64,000 bases of DNA from Mayfieldus sp963772265 (GCA_963772265.1 CAVYWS010000002.1:124001-188000); one strand, 5' to 3'. Numbered from the stretch's first letter, positions 17,490 through 28,301 are shown. Notes: generated by a model not told the origin, from the letters alone. Numbers and translations: made by a program.

Positions 17490-18014
17490 TCAGCGATCGA
17501 TGACGCGACGGGCAAGCGCCCGGCCGATCATCAGCGGGTGGGTGGCGGCCGCCGTTACCCGCCCGCGCAGGCTGGTCGGGTCGTCGGCGATCCCGAGGTC
17601 GCGCAGGATCTTGTTGGGGTCGAAGTAGACCCGCTCGCAGACCAGCCGGTCCTCCTCGAAGACGAAGACGGCGCAGATCTGCAACTCGTACTTGCGCCCG
17701 GTCGGCGGCAGCCCGCGCAGCGGCCCGTCGTGAGTGCCGTAGACCATCGCCTCGACGATCACCGCCTCCTCGGCGTGATGGAGGGAAAGCAGCTCGTTGC
17801 GCTGGTCGGGGAACGCGGTGCGGGACTCCTCGAAGTAGGCCATCACCTCTTCGGGGCCGTCGTGCACCTCGCCCGTCCCGATCAGCTCGTAGCGCGGATG
17901 GTCGAAGGTCTCGAGCGTGGCGTCGAACTCGTGCCGGTTCTCCGACTCCATGTGCTCGCGGACGATCTCCTCGCGGCGCTGTTGAAGGTTCGTGCCGACC
18001 GCCTGCTGTTCCAT
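17490..18014 (-). CDS. SnoaL/NTF2-like protein
   Basis: 174 residues with an NTF2-like fold signature: an N-terminal helix (QQRREEIVREHMES), then YELIGTGEVHDGPEEVMAYFEE and ICAVFVFEEDRLVCERVYFDP. Such proteins range from cyclases and isomerases to binding proteins, so no reaction can be assigned. The last 40 residues are basic and outside the fold. ATG at 18014 without a ribosome-binding site. Lies 9 bases after nadC on the same strand, but it has its own candidate -10. Confidence 0.72.
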   Translation of the reverse strand: MEQQAVGTNLQQRREEIVREHMESENRHEFDATLETFDHPRYELIGTGEVHDGPEEVMAYFEESRTAFPDQRNELLSLHHAEEAVIVEAMVYGTHDGPLRGLPPTGRKYELQICAVFVFEEDRLVCERVYFDPNKILRDLGIADDPTSLRGRVTAAATHPLMIGRALARRVIDR

Positions 18015-18020
18015 GCGCCG

Positions 18021-18026
18021 ACTCTA
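18021..18026 (-). promoter_or_regulatory. Probable -10 element (TAGAGT) of the SnoaL-like gene
   Basis: TAGAGT ends 6 bases before the ATG at 18014. It overlaps the last codons of nadC, so the gene may have both readthrough and its own leaderless transcript. Confidence 0.4.
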
Positions 18027-18902
18027 TCCCGGCTCCACCAGCATGCTCAAGTCGAGCGCCGGAGCCGAGTGTGTGAGGGCGCCGATCGAGACGAACTCGA
18101 CCCCAGAGGCGGCGACCTCGGCGACGTTTTCCAGCGTCACCCCTCCCGACGCCTCGAGCGTCGCCACCGGTCCATGGGCCTGCCCGAGCCCGTCGCGCAG
18201 CTCGACGGCTTTGCGTAGCTGCGCCGGCTCCATGTTGTCGAGCAGCAGGCGCCCGGCGCCGGCGTCAAGCGCCTCCGAGACCTCGTCGAGGTCCCGGCAC
18301 TCGACCTCGACCACGCGCTCGGGCTCCGCTGCGCCAGCCCGGCGCACCGCGACGCCGAGGCCGCCGGCGAGGGCGGCATGGTTCTCCTTGATCAGGATCG
18401 CGTCGTGCAGGCCGAGCCTGTGGTTGGTGCCGCCGCCGGCCGCCACGGCCTCCTTCTCCAGAGCCCGCAGCCCCGGCGTCGTCTTGCGGGTGTCGAGGAT
18501 CTTCGCCCCGGTCCCCGCCACCGCCTCGACGTAGCGGGCTGTCAGGGTCGCGATCCCGGACAGGTGGCAGAGGAAGTTGAGCGCGGTTCGCTCCCCCGCC
18601 AGAAGCGCCCGTGCCGGGCCGGCGGCTTCGGCCACCGGCCGCGGAACCTGATCGGACCATTCGCCCTCGTCGACGATGGCCTCAAAGCTCTCCGCCCCCG
18701 CCTGCCGGAACACCTCCTCGGCGACGGCGAAGCCGAAGACGACGCCTGCCTGCTTCTGGGTGATTGCCGCCCGGGCCACCGCATCGGGCGCCACCACCGC
18801 CTCGGAGGTGATGTCACCGCTGCCGACGTCCTCGGCGAGCGCCCGTGTGACCAGCTCCTTGAGGCCCTGATCAATCATCTGCAGCACCGTAGCTTCGGGC
18901 AT
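18024..18902 (-). CDS. nadC: Nicotinate-nucleotide pyrophosphorylase (quinolinate phosphoribosyltransferase)
   Basis: Converts quinolinate and PRPP to nicotinate mononucleotide in NAD synthesis. 292 residues, normal. EDVGSGDITSEA near the N terminus, LNFLCHLSGIATLTARYVEA, then DTRKTTPGLRALEK and GGGTNHRLGLHDAILIKENH form the active site; LLLDNM and LEASGGVTLENV close the barrel. The start may be the ATG at 18902 or the in-frame ATG eight codons later. Same strand as nadA but not contiguous with it. Confidence 0.94.
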   Translation of the reverse strand: MPEATVLQMIDQGLKELVTRALAEDVGSGDITSEAVVAPDAVARAAITQKQAGVVFGFAVAEEVFRQAGAESFEAIVDEGEWSDQVPRPVAEAAGPARALLAGERTALNFLCHLSGIATLTARYVEAVAGTGAKILDTRKTTPGLRALEKEAVAAGGGTNHRLGLHDAILIKENHAALAGGLGVAVRRAGAAEPERVVEVECRDLDEVSEALDAGAGRLLLDNMEPAQLRKAVELRDGLGQAHGPVATLEASGGVTLENVAEVAASGVEFVSIGALTHSAPALDLSMLVEPG

Positions 18903-19020
18903 CTGGTCGGTGGGCGGGGGTGCGAGCTAGGGCGATGGGTGGTTGGCTAGCGAGCGCCCCCGCCCGCCGGCCCAGACGCACGAACCTCACACAGCGCCCG
19001 TCTGCCACGTTTATCTACCA

Positions 19021-19491
19021 GTGAAGAGGAAGTTGCCACCGTTTCAGCAGCTGCTCGAGCGCCACCAGGGCGACGTGATGGGCTTCCTGATCGCCTCGGT
19101 GGGGCCGCAAGAGGCCGAGGACTGCTTTCAGGAGACGTTCCTGGCCGCCCTGCGGGCCTATCCGCGCCTCGAGGACGACCGCAACCTGCGCGGCTGGCTG
19201 TTGACGATCGCCCACCGAAAGGCGATCGACCATCACCGGGCCCGCGGCCGGCGTGCGACGCCGGTCGGGGACGCGCCGGAGGCGGCGGATCCGAGGGCCG
19301 ACCGCAAGGAAAGCTCCGGGATCTGGGTGCGCGTCGCCTCCCTTCCCCCCAAGCAGCGGGCGGCGGTCGCACTGCGTTTCGCCTGCGACCTCCCCCATCG
19401 CGAGATCGCGGCGGCGCTCGGCGTCTCAGAGGACGCGGCGCGGCGCAACGTCCACGAGGGGGTCAAGCAATTGAGATTGGAAATGACATGA
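19021..19491 (+). CDS. ECF-type RNA polymerase sigma factor
   Basis: 156 residues from the GTG at 19021. Sigma region 2 is visible as AEDCFQETFLAALRAYPRL with NLRGWLLTIAHRKAIDHHR (core binding and -10 recognition). Region 4 is SLPPKQRAAVALRFACDLPHREIAAALGVSEDAARRNVHEG (-35 recognition). An upstream in-frame extension to 18943 lacks similarity and is left out. The stop overlaps the ATG of ogt by 4 bases, so the two are translationally coupled; no separate anti-sigma gene is adjacent. Confidence 0.86.
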   Translation: MKRKLPPFQQLLERHQGDVMGFLIASVGPQEAEDCFQETFLAALRAYPRLEDDRNLRGWLLTIAHRKAIDHHRARGRRATPVGDAPEAADPRADRKESSGIWVRVASLPPKQRAAVALRFACDLPHREIAAALGVSEDAARRNVHEGVKQLRLEMT

Positions 19492-20138
19492 CTTCGAAGA
19501 ACGAGAAGAACAAGAGTGGCGGGTTGGACATCGAGCGGGCACTGCGCGAGGCGAAGCGTCCCGACCCGGACCGCGATCAACGGCTGGTGGCCGAGCTGAC
19601 CCGGCGCGCCGAGAGCGAGGGGCTGCTCGACGTCGCCTACGCCGAGATCGACTCTCCGGTCGGGCCCCTGCTCGCCGCAGCCACCCCGCGGGGGCTGGTC
19701 CGGATCACCTTCCCGGTCGAGTCGCACGAGACGGTGCTGGAGCAGCTGGCGGCAACGATCTCGCCGCGGGTGCTGGAGTCGCCGGCGAAGCTCGACGAGA
19801 CCCGCCGGGAGCTCGACCGCTACTTCGAGGGCAGGCTGCGGGAGTTCGAGATTCCGCTCGACTGGCAGCTCACACGGGGCTTCTACCGCAAGGTCCTGCG
19901 GGCGACCGCCCGCATCCCCTACGGGCAGACGCGCAGCTACTCCGAGATGGCGAAGCGGGCCGGCAGCCCGCGGGCGGTGCGCGCAACCGGCACCGCGCTG
20001 GGCTCCAATCCGCTGCCGATCATCGTCCCCTGCCACCGGGTGCTGCGCAGCGGCGGCGCCCTGGGCGGCTACGGCGGCGGGCTGGAGACAAAGCAGGCGC
20101 TGCTCGAGCTCGAAGGCGCGCTTGCCTCCGCCGACTAG
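19488..20138 (+). CDS. ogt: Methylated-DNA-[protein]-cysteine S-methyltransferase with N-terminal extension
   Basis: Suicide repair protein that transfers alkyl groups from O6-alkylguanine to its own Cys. The active site PCHRVLRSGG places the acceptor at Cys182; IPYGQTRSYSEMAKRAG is the DNA-binding helix-turn-helix. 216 residues: about 45 residues precede the usual start of the family (AYAEIDSPVG), and they are charged (DIERALREAKRPDPDRDQRL). Coupled by ATGA to the ECF sigma gene. Stop TAG lies in the CTAG at 20135-20138, the left target copy of the inserted IS481-type element; before insertion the same CTAG would also have ended prfB. Confidence 0.92.
   Translation: MTSKNEKNKSGGLDIERALREAKRPDPDRDQRLVAELTRRAESEGLLDVAYAEIDSPVGPLLAAATPRGLVRITFPVESHETVLEQLAATISPRVLESPAKLDETRRELDRYFEGRLREFEIPLDWQLTRGFYRKVLRATARIPYGQTRSYSEMAKRAGSPRAVRATGTALGSNPLPIIVPCHRVLRSGGALGGYGGGLETKQALLELEGALASAD
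20135..20138. repeat. Left target-site copy CTAG of the IS element
   Basis: CTAG here and at 21191-21194 flank the element as direct repeats. This copy contains the ogt stop on the plus strand and the transposase stop on the minus strand. Confidence 0.75.
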
Positions 20139-21103
20139 CTGTGGGCTCCAGCCAGGTTGTTGGCTTGGAGCTCGCGTAGCCGTTGCATCGGAGTCATCCT
20201 CGCAATCCCGCGGTGAAGGCGATGGTGGTTGTAGTGATCGAGCCAGCCGGGCAGGGCCAGGGCGCGCTCATCACTTGAGCCGTAGACAGCCGCGTAGGCC
20301 CAGTCATCGACCAGGGTGCGGATGAAGCGCTCTGCTTTGCCGTTGGTCTGCGGGCGGTAGGCCTCGGTGCGCAGGTGGCGGATCCCCAGCTCGCGGCAGG
20401 CAACCGCATGGGCAGTGGAGCGGTAGGGGTTGCCGTTGTCGGTCATCACGCCTTGGACCTTCACCCCAAAACCCGCGAAGTAGCGGACCGCCCGGCGCAG
20501 GAAGCCGATTGCTGTGCCTGGGTGCTCGTCGTCTAGGACCTCGACGTAGGCCAGGCGGGTGGCGTCATCAACGCAGACGTGCACGAACTCCCAGCCCTGC
20601 TCATAGGCCTGGAGGTGATAGCCCTTGGGGGCTCTGGAGCCGGTGACCCGATGCCCTGGGCGGGCGATGCGTCCCAGCTTTTTGACGTCGATGTGAATCA
20701 GCTCTCCCGCTGCAGAGCGCACGTAGCGGCGCTCGGGCTCTTGGACTCCCAAGCGAGGCAGGCGCCCAACGCCTTCGCGCTTGAGGATCAAGGACACGGT
20801 GGAGTGCGGCATGCTCAGCGCCTCGCCGATCTGCTCGGCGGTAAAGCGCAGCCGCCGCAGCGCAAGGACCGCCCCCACGCGCTCTCGCGGGGTGCGGTTG
20901 GGGCAGCGTCTGGGCGCTGAGGAGCGGTCGTCAAGGCCTGCCTCGCCGTCCTCTTTGAAACGACGCACCCACTTGCGCGCGGTCGGCACGCTGACGCCGG
21001 CGGCCTCGGCCGCCGCCGTCAGCCCCCAGCCTTCCTCGAGCACGCGACGAGCTATCAGCCGCCTTGAGGCTGGACACGTCCTGGCGTTGCGATGCAATGT
21101 CAT
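20135..21103 (-). CDS. IS481 family transposase (DDE integrase-type)
   Basis: 322 residues from ATG 21103, preceded by AAGGAGG at good spacing. An N-terminal helix-turn-helix (GLTAAAEAAGVSVPTARKWV) binds DNA. The rve catalytic core contains HIDVKKLGRI (first Asp), GVMTDNGNPY (second Asp) and NGKAERFIRT (Glu), then WLDHYNHHRLHRGI. Length and all three acidic residues are intact, so it should be active. The last codon is completed, and the stop TAG is provided, by the CTAG target copy at 20135-20138, outside the element proper. Confidence 0.93.
   Translation of the reverse strand: MTLHRNARTCPASRRLIARRVLEEGWGLTAAAEAAGVSVPTARKWVRRFKEDGEAGLDDRSSAPRRCPNRTPRERVGAVLALRRLRFTAEQIGEALSMPHSTVSLILKREGVGRLPRLGVQEPERRYVRSAAGELIHIDVKKLGRIARPGHRVTGSRAPKGYHLQAYEQGWEFVHVCVDDATRLAYVEVLDDEHPGTAIGFLRRAVRYFAGFGVKVQGVMTDNGNPYRSTAHAVACRELGIRHLRTEAYRPQTNGKAERFIRTLVDDWAYAAVYGSSDERALALPGWLDHYNHHRLHRGIARMTPMQRLRELQANNLAGAHS
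20139..20161. repeat. Left terminal inverted repeat of the IS element
   Basis: Begins CTGTGGGCTCC and matches the reverse complement of 21168-21190 at 17 of 23 positions, including a central CCA-x-GTT block. Confidence 0.7.
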
Positions 21104-21167
21104 CCGGTTCCTCCTTGGTTGAGCTGGGTGGGGTCTCATCCCCCAGCCTCCAAGGAGGGCCGGACGA

Positions 21168-21190
21168 AAGAACGTGGTTGGGGCGCAGAG
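21168..21190. repeat. Right terminal inverted repeat of the IS element
   Basis: The outer end read inward on the minus strand begins CTCTGCGCCCC, matching the left repeat at 17 of 23 positions. It lies between the transposase start and prfB. Confidence 0.7.
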
Positions 21191-21194
21191 CTAG
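21191..21194. repeat. Right target-site copy CTAG of the IS element
   Basis: Direct repeat of 20135-20138. It supplies the minus-strand stop TAG of prfB. Confidence 0.75.
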
Positions 21195-22298
21195 CCGGCG
21201 GTCTTGAGCAGGTAATCGCGGACGAAGTCGTCGATATCGCCGTTCAGCACCCGCTCGGTGTCGCCCGACTCGTGGCCGGTGCGGTGGTCCTTGACCCGCT
21301 GGTCGGGGTGCAGGAAGTAGCTGCGGATCTGCGAGCCCCAGGCGACGTCCTTGACCTCGCCGCGCTCCTTGGCCAGCTCCTCGGCCCGCTTTCTCTCCTC
21401 CAGCTCGATCAGCTTCGAGCGCAGCAGCTGCATCGCCACCGCCTTGTTCTGCGCCTGCGAGCGCTCGTTCTGGCACTGCACGACGACGCCGGTCGGGACG
21501 TGGGTGACGCGGACGGCGGAATCGGTCTTGTTGACGTGCTGGCCGCCGGCCCCCGAGGCGCGGTAGGTGTCGACGCGGATTTCCGAGTCCTCGATCTCGA
21601 CTTCGACGTCCTCGTCGACCAGGGGCCCGACGTCGACCTGGGCGAAGCTGGTGTGGCGGCGTGAGGAGGAATCGAAGGGCGAGATCCGCACCAGCCGGTG
21701 CACGCCCCGCTCGGCCGCGAAGAGCCCGTAGGCGTTCTCACCGCGGGCGATGAACGTCGCCGACTTCAGCCCCGCCTCCTCCCCCGGCGATGCCTCCGCC
21801 ATCTCGACGGAAAAGCCGCGCCTCTCGGCCCAGCGCAGGTACATCCGCAGAAGCATCTCGGCCCAGTCCTGGGAGTCGGTCCCCCCCGCCCCCGCGTGCA
21901 CGGTGACCACCGCGTCGCCGGTGTCGTACTGACCGCTGAACAGGCGCGCCTCCTCGAGCTCGGCGAGGCGACGCTCGATCGAGTCGATCTGAGAGGCGAG
22001 CTCATCGGCCATCTCCTCGTCCTCGGCCGCCAGCTCGGCGAGCTCGTCGAGGTCGGCGACGTCTGACTCGAGCAGGCGGAACGTCTGCAGCCGGCGCTGG
22101 GCGCTCGCGTGCTGGGCTGAGGTCTTAGCCGCCTCGGCCTGGTCGTCCCAGAAGCCGGGCCGCTGCATCTCGGCCTCGAGTCCGTCTACCTGCTGCTCGA
22201 GCGAAGCGGGGTCAAAGGTAGTCCGCGAGCAGCTTCAGCTGTCCGCGGATCTCGGCAAGACGCGCCGAGACGTTCTCTCGTGAAACCGCTTCGGTCAT
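21191..22298 (-). CDS. prfB: Peptide chain release factor 2, expressed by programmed +1 frameshift
   Basis: Terminates translation at UGA and UAA. Translation starts at ATG 22298 and meets UGA after 28 codons (22214-22212) in the sequence CTTTGAC. A +1 slip continues in the frame that runs from GACCCC to 21191, giving about 368 residues. Downstream, SPFDSSSRRHTSF holds the RF2 stop-recognition SPF motif and ASGAGGQHVNKT holds the catalytic GGQ. The start has no ribosome-binding site, but TAAGCT sits 7 bases upstream. The stop TAG lies in the CTAG next to the IS element; previously it would have overlapped the ogt stop. Confidence 0.95.
22211..22217 (-). promoter_or_regulatory. Programmed +1 ribosomal frameshift site CTTTGAC in prfB
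   Basis: CTT TGA C is the classical RF2 autoregulatory slip site: when RF2 is scarce, UGA is read slowly and the ribosome slips from CUU to UUU. The upstream bases are GCGGACTAC, so the strong internal Shine-Dalgarno found in E. coli is largely missing. Confidence 0.9.
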
Positions 22299-22305
22299 GG
22301 GCGCA

Positions 22306-22311
22306 AGCTTA
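22306..22311 (-). promoter_or_regulatory. Probable -10 element (TAAGCT) of prfB
   Basis: Ends 7 bases before ATG 22298; no ribosome-binding site, so a leaderless transcript is likely. Confidence 0.45.
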
Positions 22312-22329
22312 GGGGGTCGGCGGCCCCGC

Positions 22330-22782
22330 TCAATGCGAGATCAGCACCGGGCGCTTCGAGTGGCTGGCGACGGTGCCGGCGACGCTGCCCAACAGCACTC
22401 CCTTGATCCCCGACCGACCGTGGGAGCCGAGCACGATCAAGGACGCGTCGTGTTTATCCGCGGCATTGACGATCACGTTCCAGGTCGGGACGCCGCGTTC
22501 GACCAGAGGCTTGGCGTCGAATCCGGCGGCGGTCGCGAGGCCGGCTCCTTCGTCGGCGACCCGCTGCGCCTGCTCGAGGACTCCGCGCTCGACCTCCGCG
22601 GCGACGTCGGGAGAGACGGCGGCCCCTCCGAAGGCGAGCGATTCGAACGGCTCGCAGACGGTCAACACAAGCGCGGGCCCACCGCCGCGAAGCTCGCGAC
22701 CGGCCCGGGCAATCGCCGACTTCGCGTACTCCGAGCCGTCGTAGGCGAAGATCACCGGGCCGTTCGAGCTCGATCCGTTCAT
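22330..22782 (-). CDS. Universal stress protein, single UspA domain
   Basis: 150 residues. Begins GPVIFAYDGSEYAKSAI and ends LIVLGSHGRSGIKGVLLGSVAGTVASHSKRPVLI, a complete ATP-binding UspA signature (G-2x-G-9x-G-S). A 40-residue loop between strands 2 and 3 is typical. It sits between prfB (same strand, downstream) and a SnoaL-like gene (same strand, upstream, ending 10 bases before this start). Likely transcribed from its own leaderless promoter. Confidence 0.88.
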   Translation of the reverse strand: MNGSSSNGPVIFAYDGSEYAKSAIARAGRELRGGGPALVLTVCEPFESLAFGGAAVSPDVAAEVERGVLEQAQRVADEGAGLATAAGFDAKPLVERGVPTWNVIVNAADKHDASLIVLGSHGRSGIKGVLLGSVAGTVASHSKRPVLISH

Positions 22783-22789
22783 TGGCCGA

Positions 22790-22795
22790 AGACTA
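22790..22795 (-). promoter_or_regulatory. Probable -10 element (TAGTCT) of the stress protein gene
   Basis: Ends 7 bases before ATG 22782 and its first three bases are the stop codon of the upstream SnoaL-like gene. Confidence 0.4.
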
Positions 22796-23182
22796 AAGGT
22801 CCGGTGCGTCGAGCCCGGTCGCCCGCAGCGCCTCGGCGCGATCGCTGAACGGCTGCCAGCGGGCGATCAGCTCGTCGCGGAAGGTGAACAGCGCCGCCGC
22901 CTGCTCCTCGTCGGCGAGCTCCCGGTGCCCCTTCCACCACCACTGCTTGCGGACCAGCGCCACGACGTGGTTGCCATGGTCGGCGAGGTCCTCGACCTCG
23001 TAGTGCTGCCAGAGCTCGCCGGCCGGGGTCCGGGTCGCCCAGGCCCGCGCCTCGGCGATCCCGATCCGCAGGCCCCTCGCGGTCTGCAGCTCGACATGGG
23101 GATGGAGCGTCCCGACAAACGCGTCGAGGTCCTCGTCGTTGAAGGCCTCGTAGAAACGGCGGACCAGATCGGTCCGGCTCAA
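22793..23182 (-). CDS. SnoaL/NTF2-like protein
   Basis: 129 residues, almost exactly one NTF2-like domain: RTDLVRRFYEAFNDEDLDAF, then FVGTLHPHVELQTARG, and a C-terminal strand with ALFTFRDELIARWQPFSDR. Polyketide cyclases, limonene-epoxide hydrolases and many uncharacterised proteins share this fold, so no reaction is assigned. It lies 15 bases downstream of secA on the same strand and is probably read through from it. Confidence 0.75.
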   Translation of the reverse strand: MSRTDLVRRFYEAFNDEDLDAFVGTLHPHVELQTARGLRIGIAEARAWATRTPAGELWQHYEVEDLADHGNHVVALVRKQWWWKGHRELADEEQAAALFTFRDELIARWQPFSDRAEALRATGLDAPDL

Positions 23183-23197
23183 GCGATGCCCACGGCG

Positions 23198-26048
<2,851 letters not shown>

Positions 26049-26054
26049 GGGTCT

Positions 26055-26060
26055 AGGTTA
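26055..26060 (-). promoter_or_regulatory. Probable -10 element (TAACCT) of secA
   Basis: Ends 6 bases before the ATG at 26048, with no ribosome-binding site between. Confidence 0.45.
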
Positions 26061-26105
26061 GACGCTGGCCCGGTCCGGGTCCTGCCGCTGGGAACGCTTC
26101 GGCGC

Positions 26106-27811
26106 CTAGCCGCGGGGGACGATGGTCACCGCGGCCGACTTGCCGGCGAAGTGATGCTTGTCGCCCGGCACGGTGACCACAAAGCGCGAGCGGCGGCTGA
26201 TTCGCGGCCGAAAGCGCGCCACGCAATGGCGGTTCAGGCGCTTGACGGCGATCTGCCTGCGGCCACGCCGCAGCCTCGCCTTGTCGTGACGCCGGCCCTT
26301 GCAGGGCTTGGCCCTGACCCGCAGCAGCGCCGATCGATCCGCGCGGCACCTTGCGGTCGGCGACGGCCAGCCGCAGCCGGGTGGGAAGGGGGCCGGTGAA
26401 CTTCGCCACGACGCGGCGGTCCCGGGTCATCGACACCGTGCAGCCGCGGTGGCCTCTGCAGCCGCGGTGCCAGCCGAGAAATCCTGAGCGCCTGCCGGGG
26501 TGTTTGCGCAGCCTCACGGTTCGCGGCTCCGGGAAGACCTGGGTGCAGTCGCCGGGGCACCTGATCCCCGGGCCGGTGACCTTGCCGCGGCCGCGGCCGC
26601 GGACCGAGACCGTGAGCACGGTGCAGGCAGGGGTGCCGGAGCCGGTGAGGCGGTAGACGCTTGGAGGCCTGCTCGACCGCGTACAGCCGTCCGCAGGAGT
26701 CCTCGCCGAAGGAGACCAGCGACGAGAGCGTCACGCCCTCGTAGCGATCCCCGCTCGCCGCCGGCAGTCCGGGGACGATCGAGCGAATCTGCCCGACGCA
26801 ATAGTCCCCATACAGATAGCGGCCGAGGAGGTCTCCCAGCGAGGGGTCGCGGACCACATAGCCGCCGGTGATCGCGCAGTTCCCGCCGGCGTGGGTGTAC
26901 TCGAAGATCGGGTTGGTGTAGCCGCTGAGCCCCGGACACGCCGGGTCGAGGCCGGAGATCCCGGCCGGGGCCGCATGCAGGCCCTCGCGGCAGTCCCAGC
27001 CGTAGTTGGCGCCGGGGCCAAGCCCGCTCGAGGCCGGGGCGTAGTCCACCTCCTCATAGGCGGTCTCGCCGACGTCGCCGATCAGCAGGTCGCCGGTCTG
27101 GCGGTCGAAGGAGAAGCGCCAGGGGTTGCGGAAGCCGTAGGCCCAGACCTCGGGCGCGCCGCCGCCGCCCGCGAACGGATTGCCGGCCGGGATCGAATAT
27201 GCGTTGCCGCCGCTCTGCCGGGGGTCGATGCGGAGGATCTTGCCGAGCAGGCTGTTGTGGTTCTGGGCCGTGGTGTGGGTCGCGCCGCCGTCGCCGGTCG
27301 AGATGTAGAGCTCGCCGTCGGGGCCGAACTGGAGCTGGCCGCCGTTGTGGTTCTGGGTGGTGGCGGGATGCGGGATCGTCAACACGTTTCGCAGGGTGCT
27401 GATCGGGGCGCTGTCGCCATTCGCCCGCAGCTCGGCGACGTGGATGTTGCCGGGCCCGTCGTTGCCGACATAGTCGACGTAGAAGAGCCCGGTCTGGGGG
27501 AAGTCCGGGGGCAGCGCCATCGAGAGCAGGCCCTGCTCACCCTGGCAGCAGCGCACGACCGAGGTCAGGTCGGCGAAGGTGGTCGACGAGCCGCCCTGAA
27601 CCAGCCTGATCACGCCGCCGCGCTGGACCACGAAGATCCGGTCGGGGTCGCCGGGGTCGGCGGTGACGAAGATCGGCGAGGCGAAGGTGCCGATCGGCTG
27701 CAGACCGACGGCCGCAGCCCGCGCCGGCAGCGCCAGCGATGCGGCGAGCAGCGCGGCGAGAAGGCAGCGGCGTACGGCTCTGGTTCGACTTGCGGTTCCC
27801 TGGCTCACCAA
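26106..27811 (-). CDS. Secreted PQQ-dependent sugar dehydrogenase-like protein (sorbosone dehydrogenase fold), two frameshifts
   Basis: A signal peptide (RRCLLAALLAASLALPARAAA, about residues 14-34) leads into a six-bladed beta-propeller of the glucose/sorbosone dehydrogenase family: GGVIRLVQGG, GEQGLLSMALPPDF, NHNGGQLQFGPDGELYISTGDGG, and VWAYGFRNPWRFSFD. After about residue 390 a one-base shift near 26655 leads into a Cys-rich tail (GIRCPGDCTQVF, HRGCRGHRGCTVSM). A second shift near 26330 leads to a highly basic C terminus ending VTIVPRG at 26106. The fold usually binds PQQ; activity here is unproven. The basic Cys-rich tail may anchor it to the cell wall (inference). Confidence 0.75.
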
Positions 27812-27849
27812 GACCTCGGACCCCCGGTCAGGGGCGCCAGGTTAGCTGC

Positions 27850-28204
27850 TCAGGATTCGGCTGAGCGTCCACGCAGGCGGCGTGCGGTACGGCGAGTCAG
27901 GCGCCGCTTGCGCCGCTTCTCCCGGTGGCGCTTGACCTGCCGCCTGATGTCCTCGGCCAGCTCGTGGATCGTGTGCATCATGTCCGGCGAGGCCTCGTGG
28001 GCGCGCAGGGTGACGCCCTTGAGCTGCAGGTTCGCCTCCGCCACCTGGCTATCCGCGATCGACGGATTGCGCTCCTCGCTCAGCTCGACGTCGAGCACGC
28101 GCGAGCTCCGAGACCTGCTTGCCGACCCGGCGAAATCGCTTCTCGATGTGCTCCCGCAGGTCCTCGGTGACTTCGACGTTGCGGCCGCGGATCTCAATTC
28201 GCAC
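27850..28204 (-). CDS. hpf: Short ribosome hibernation promoting factor (HPF/YfiA family), one frameshift
   Basis: About 118 residues. The GTG start at 28204 follows GAGGAGGAGAAG. The N-terminal half VRIEIRGRNVEVTEDLREHI continues, after a shift near 28098 in a CGCGCG tract, as VLDVELSEERNPSIADSQVAE and LKGVTLRAHEASPDM. This is the S30AE/YfiA fold that binds the ribosomal decoding region in stationary phase. The chain lacks the long-form C-terminal domain and instead ends in a strongly basic tail (KRHREKRRKRRLTRR). A complete -35/-10 pair lies upstream. Divergent from the first MmpL gene. Confidence 0.83.
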
Positions 28205-28238
28205 CTTCTCCTCCTCGGGTCGGAGCGGCAGTGAGGAA

Positions 28239-28267
28239 ATGCTACGCCCCGCCGATTCGTTCGCCAA
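28239..28267 (-). promoter_or_regulatory. Sigma-70-type promoter of hpf
   Basis: Read on the minus strand: TTGGCG, 17-base spacer, TAGCAT, about 35 bases before the GTG start. Optimal spacing and a TANNNT -10 make this the best-formed promoter in the window. Confidence 0.55.
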
Positions 28268-28301
28268 GGCATCTGTTTGACAGGCCTTGATTTGGTGGGA
28301 G

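Larger units (their letters stand above)
20139..21190 (-). mobile_element. IS481-type insertion sequence, apparently complete
   Basis: About 1,052 bp containing a single full-length transposase gene. Imperfect terminal inverted repeats (17 of 23 positions match) start at both ends and are bounded by CTAG direct repeats. IS481 itself is known to target NCTAGN, so the site fits the family. The element separates ogt and prfB without damaging either. The intact gene and clean target duplication suggest recent insertion or ongoing activity. The exact boundary could shift by a base because the flanking bases differ. Confidence 0.85.

Noticed and set aside
28277..28282. TTGACA as the -35 of the first MmpL gene
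   Set aside because: No TANNNT-like hexamer lies 16-19 bases downstream, so it is not supported as a promoter.
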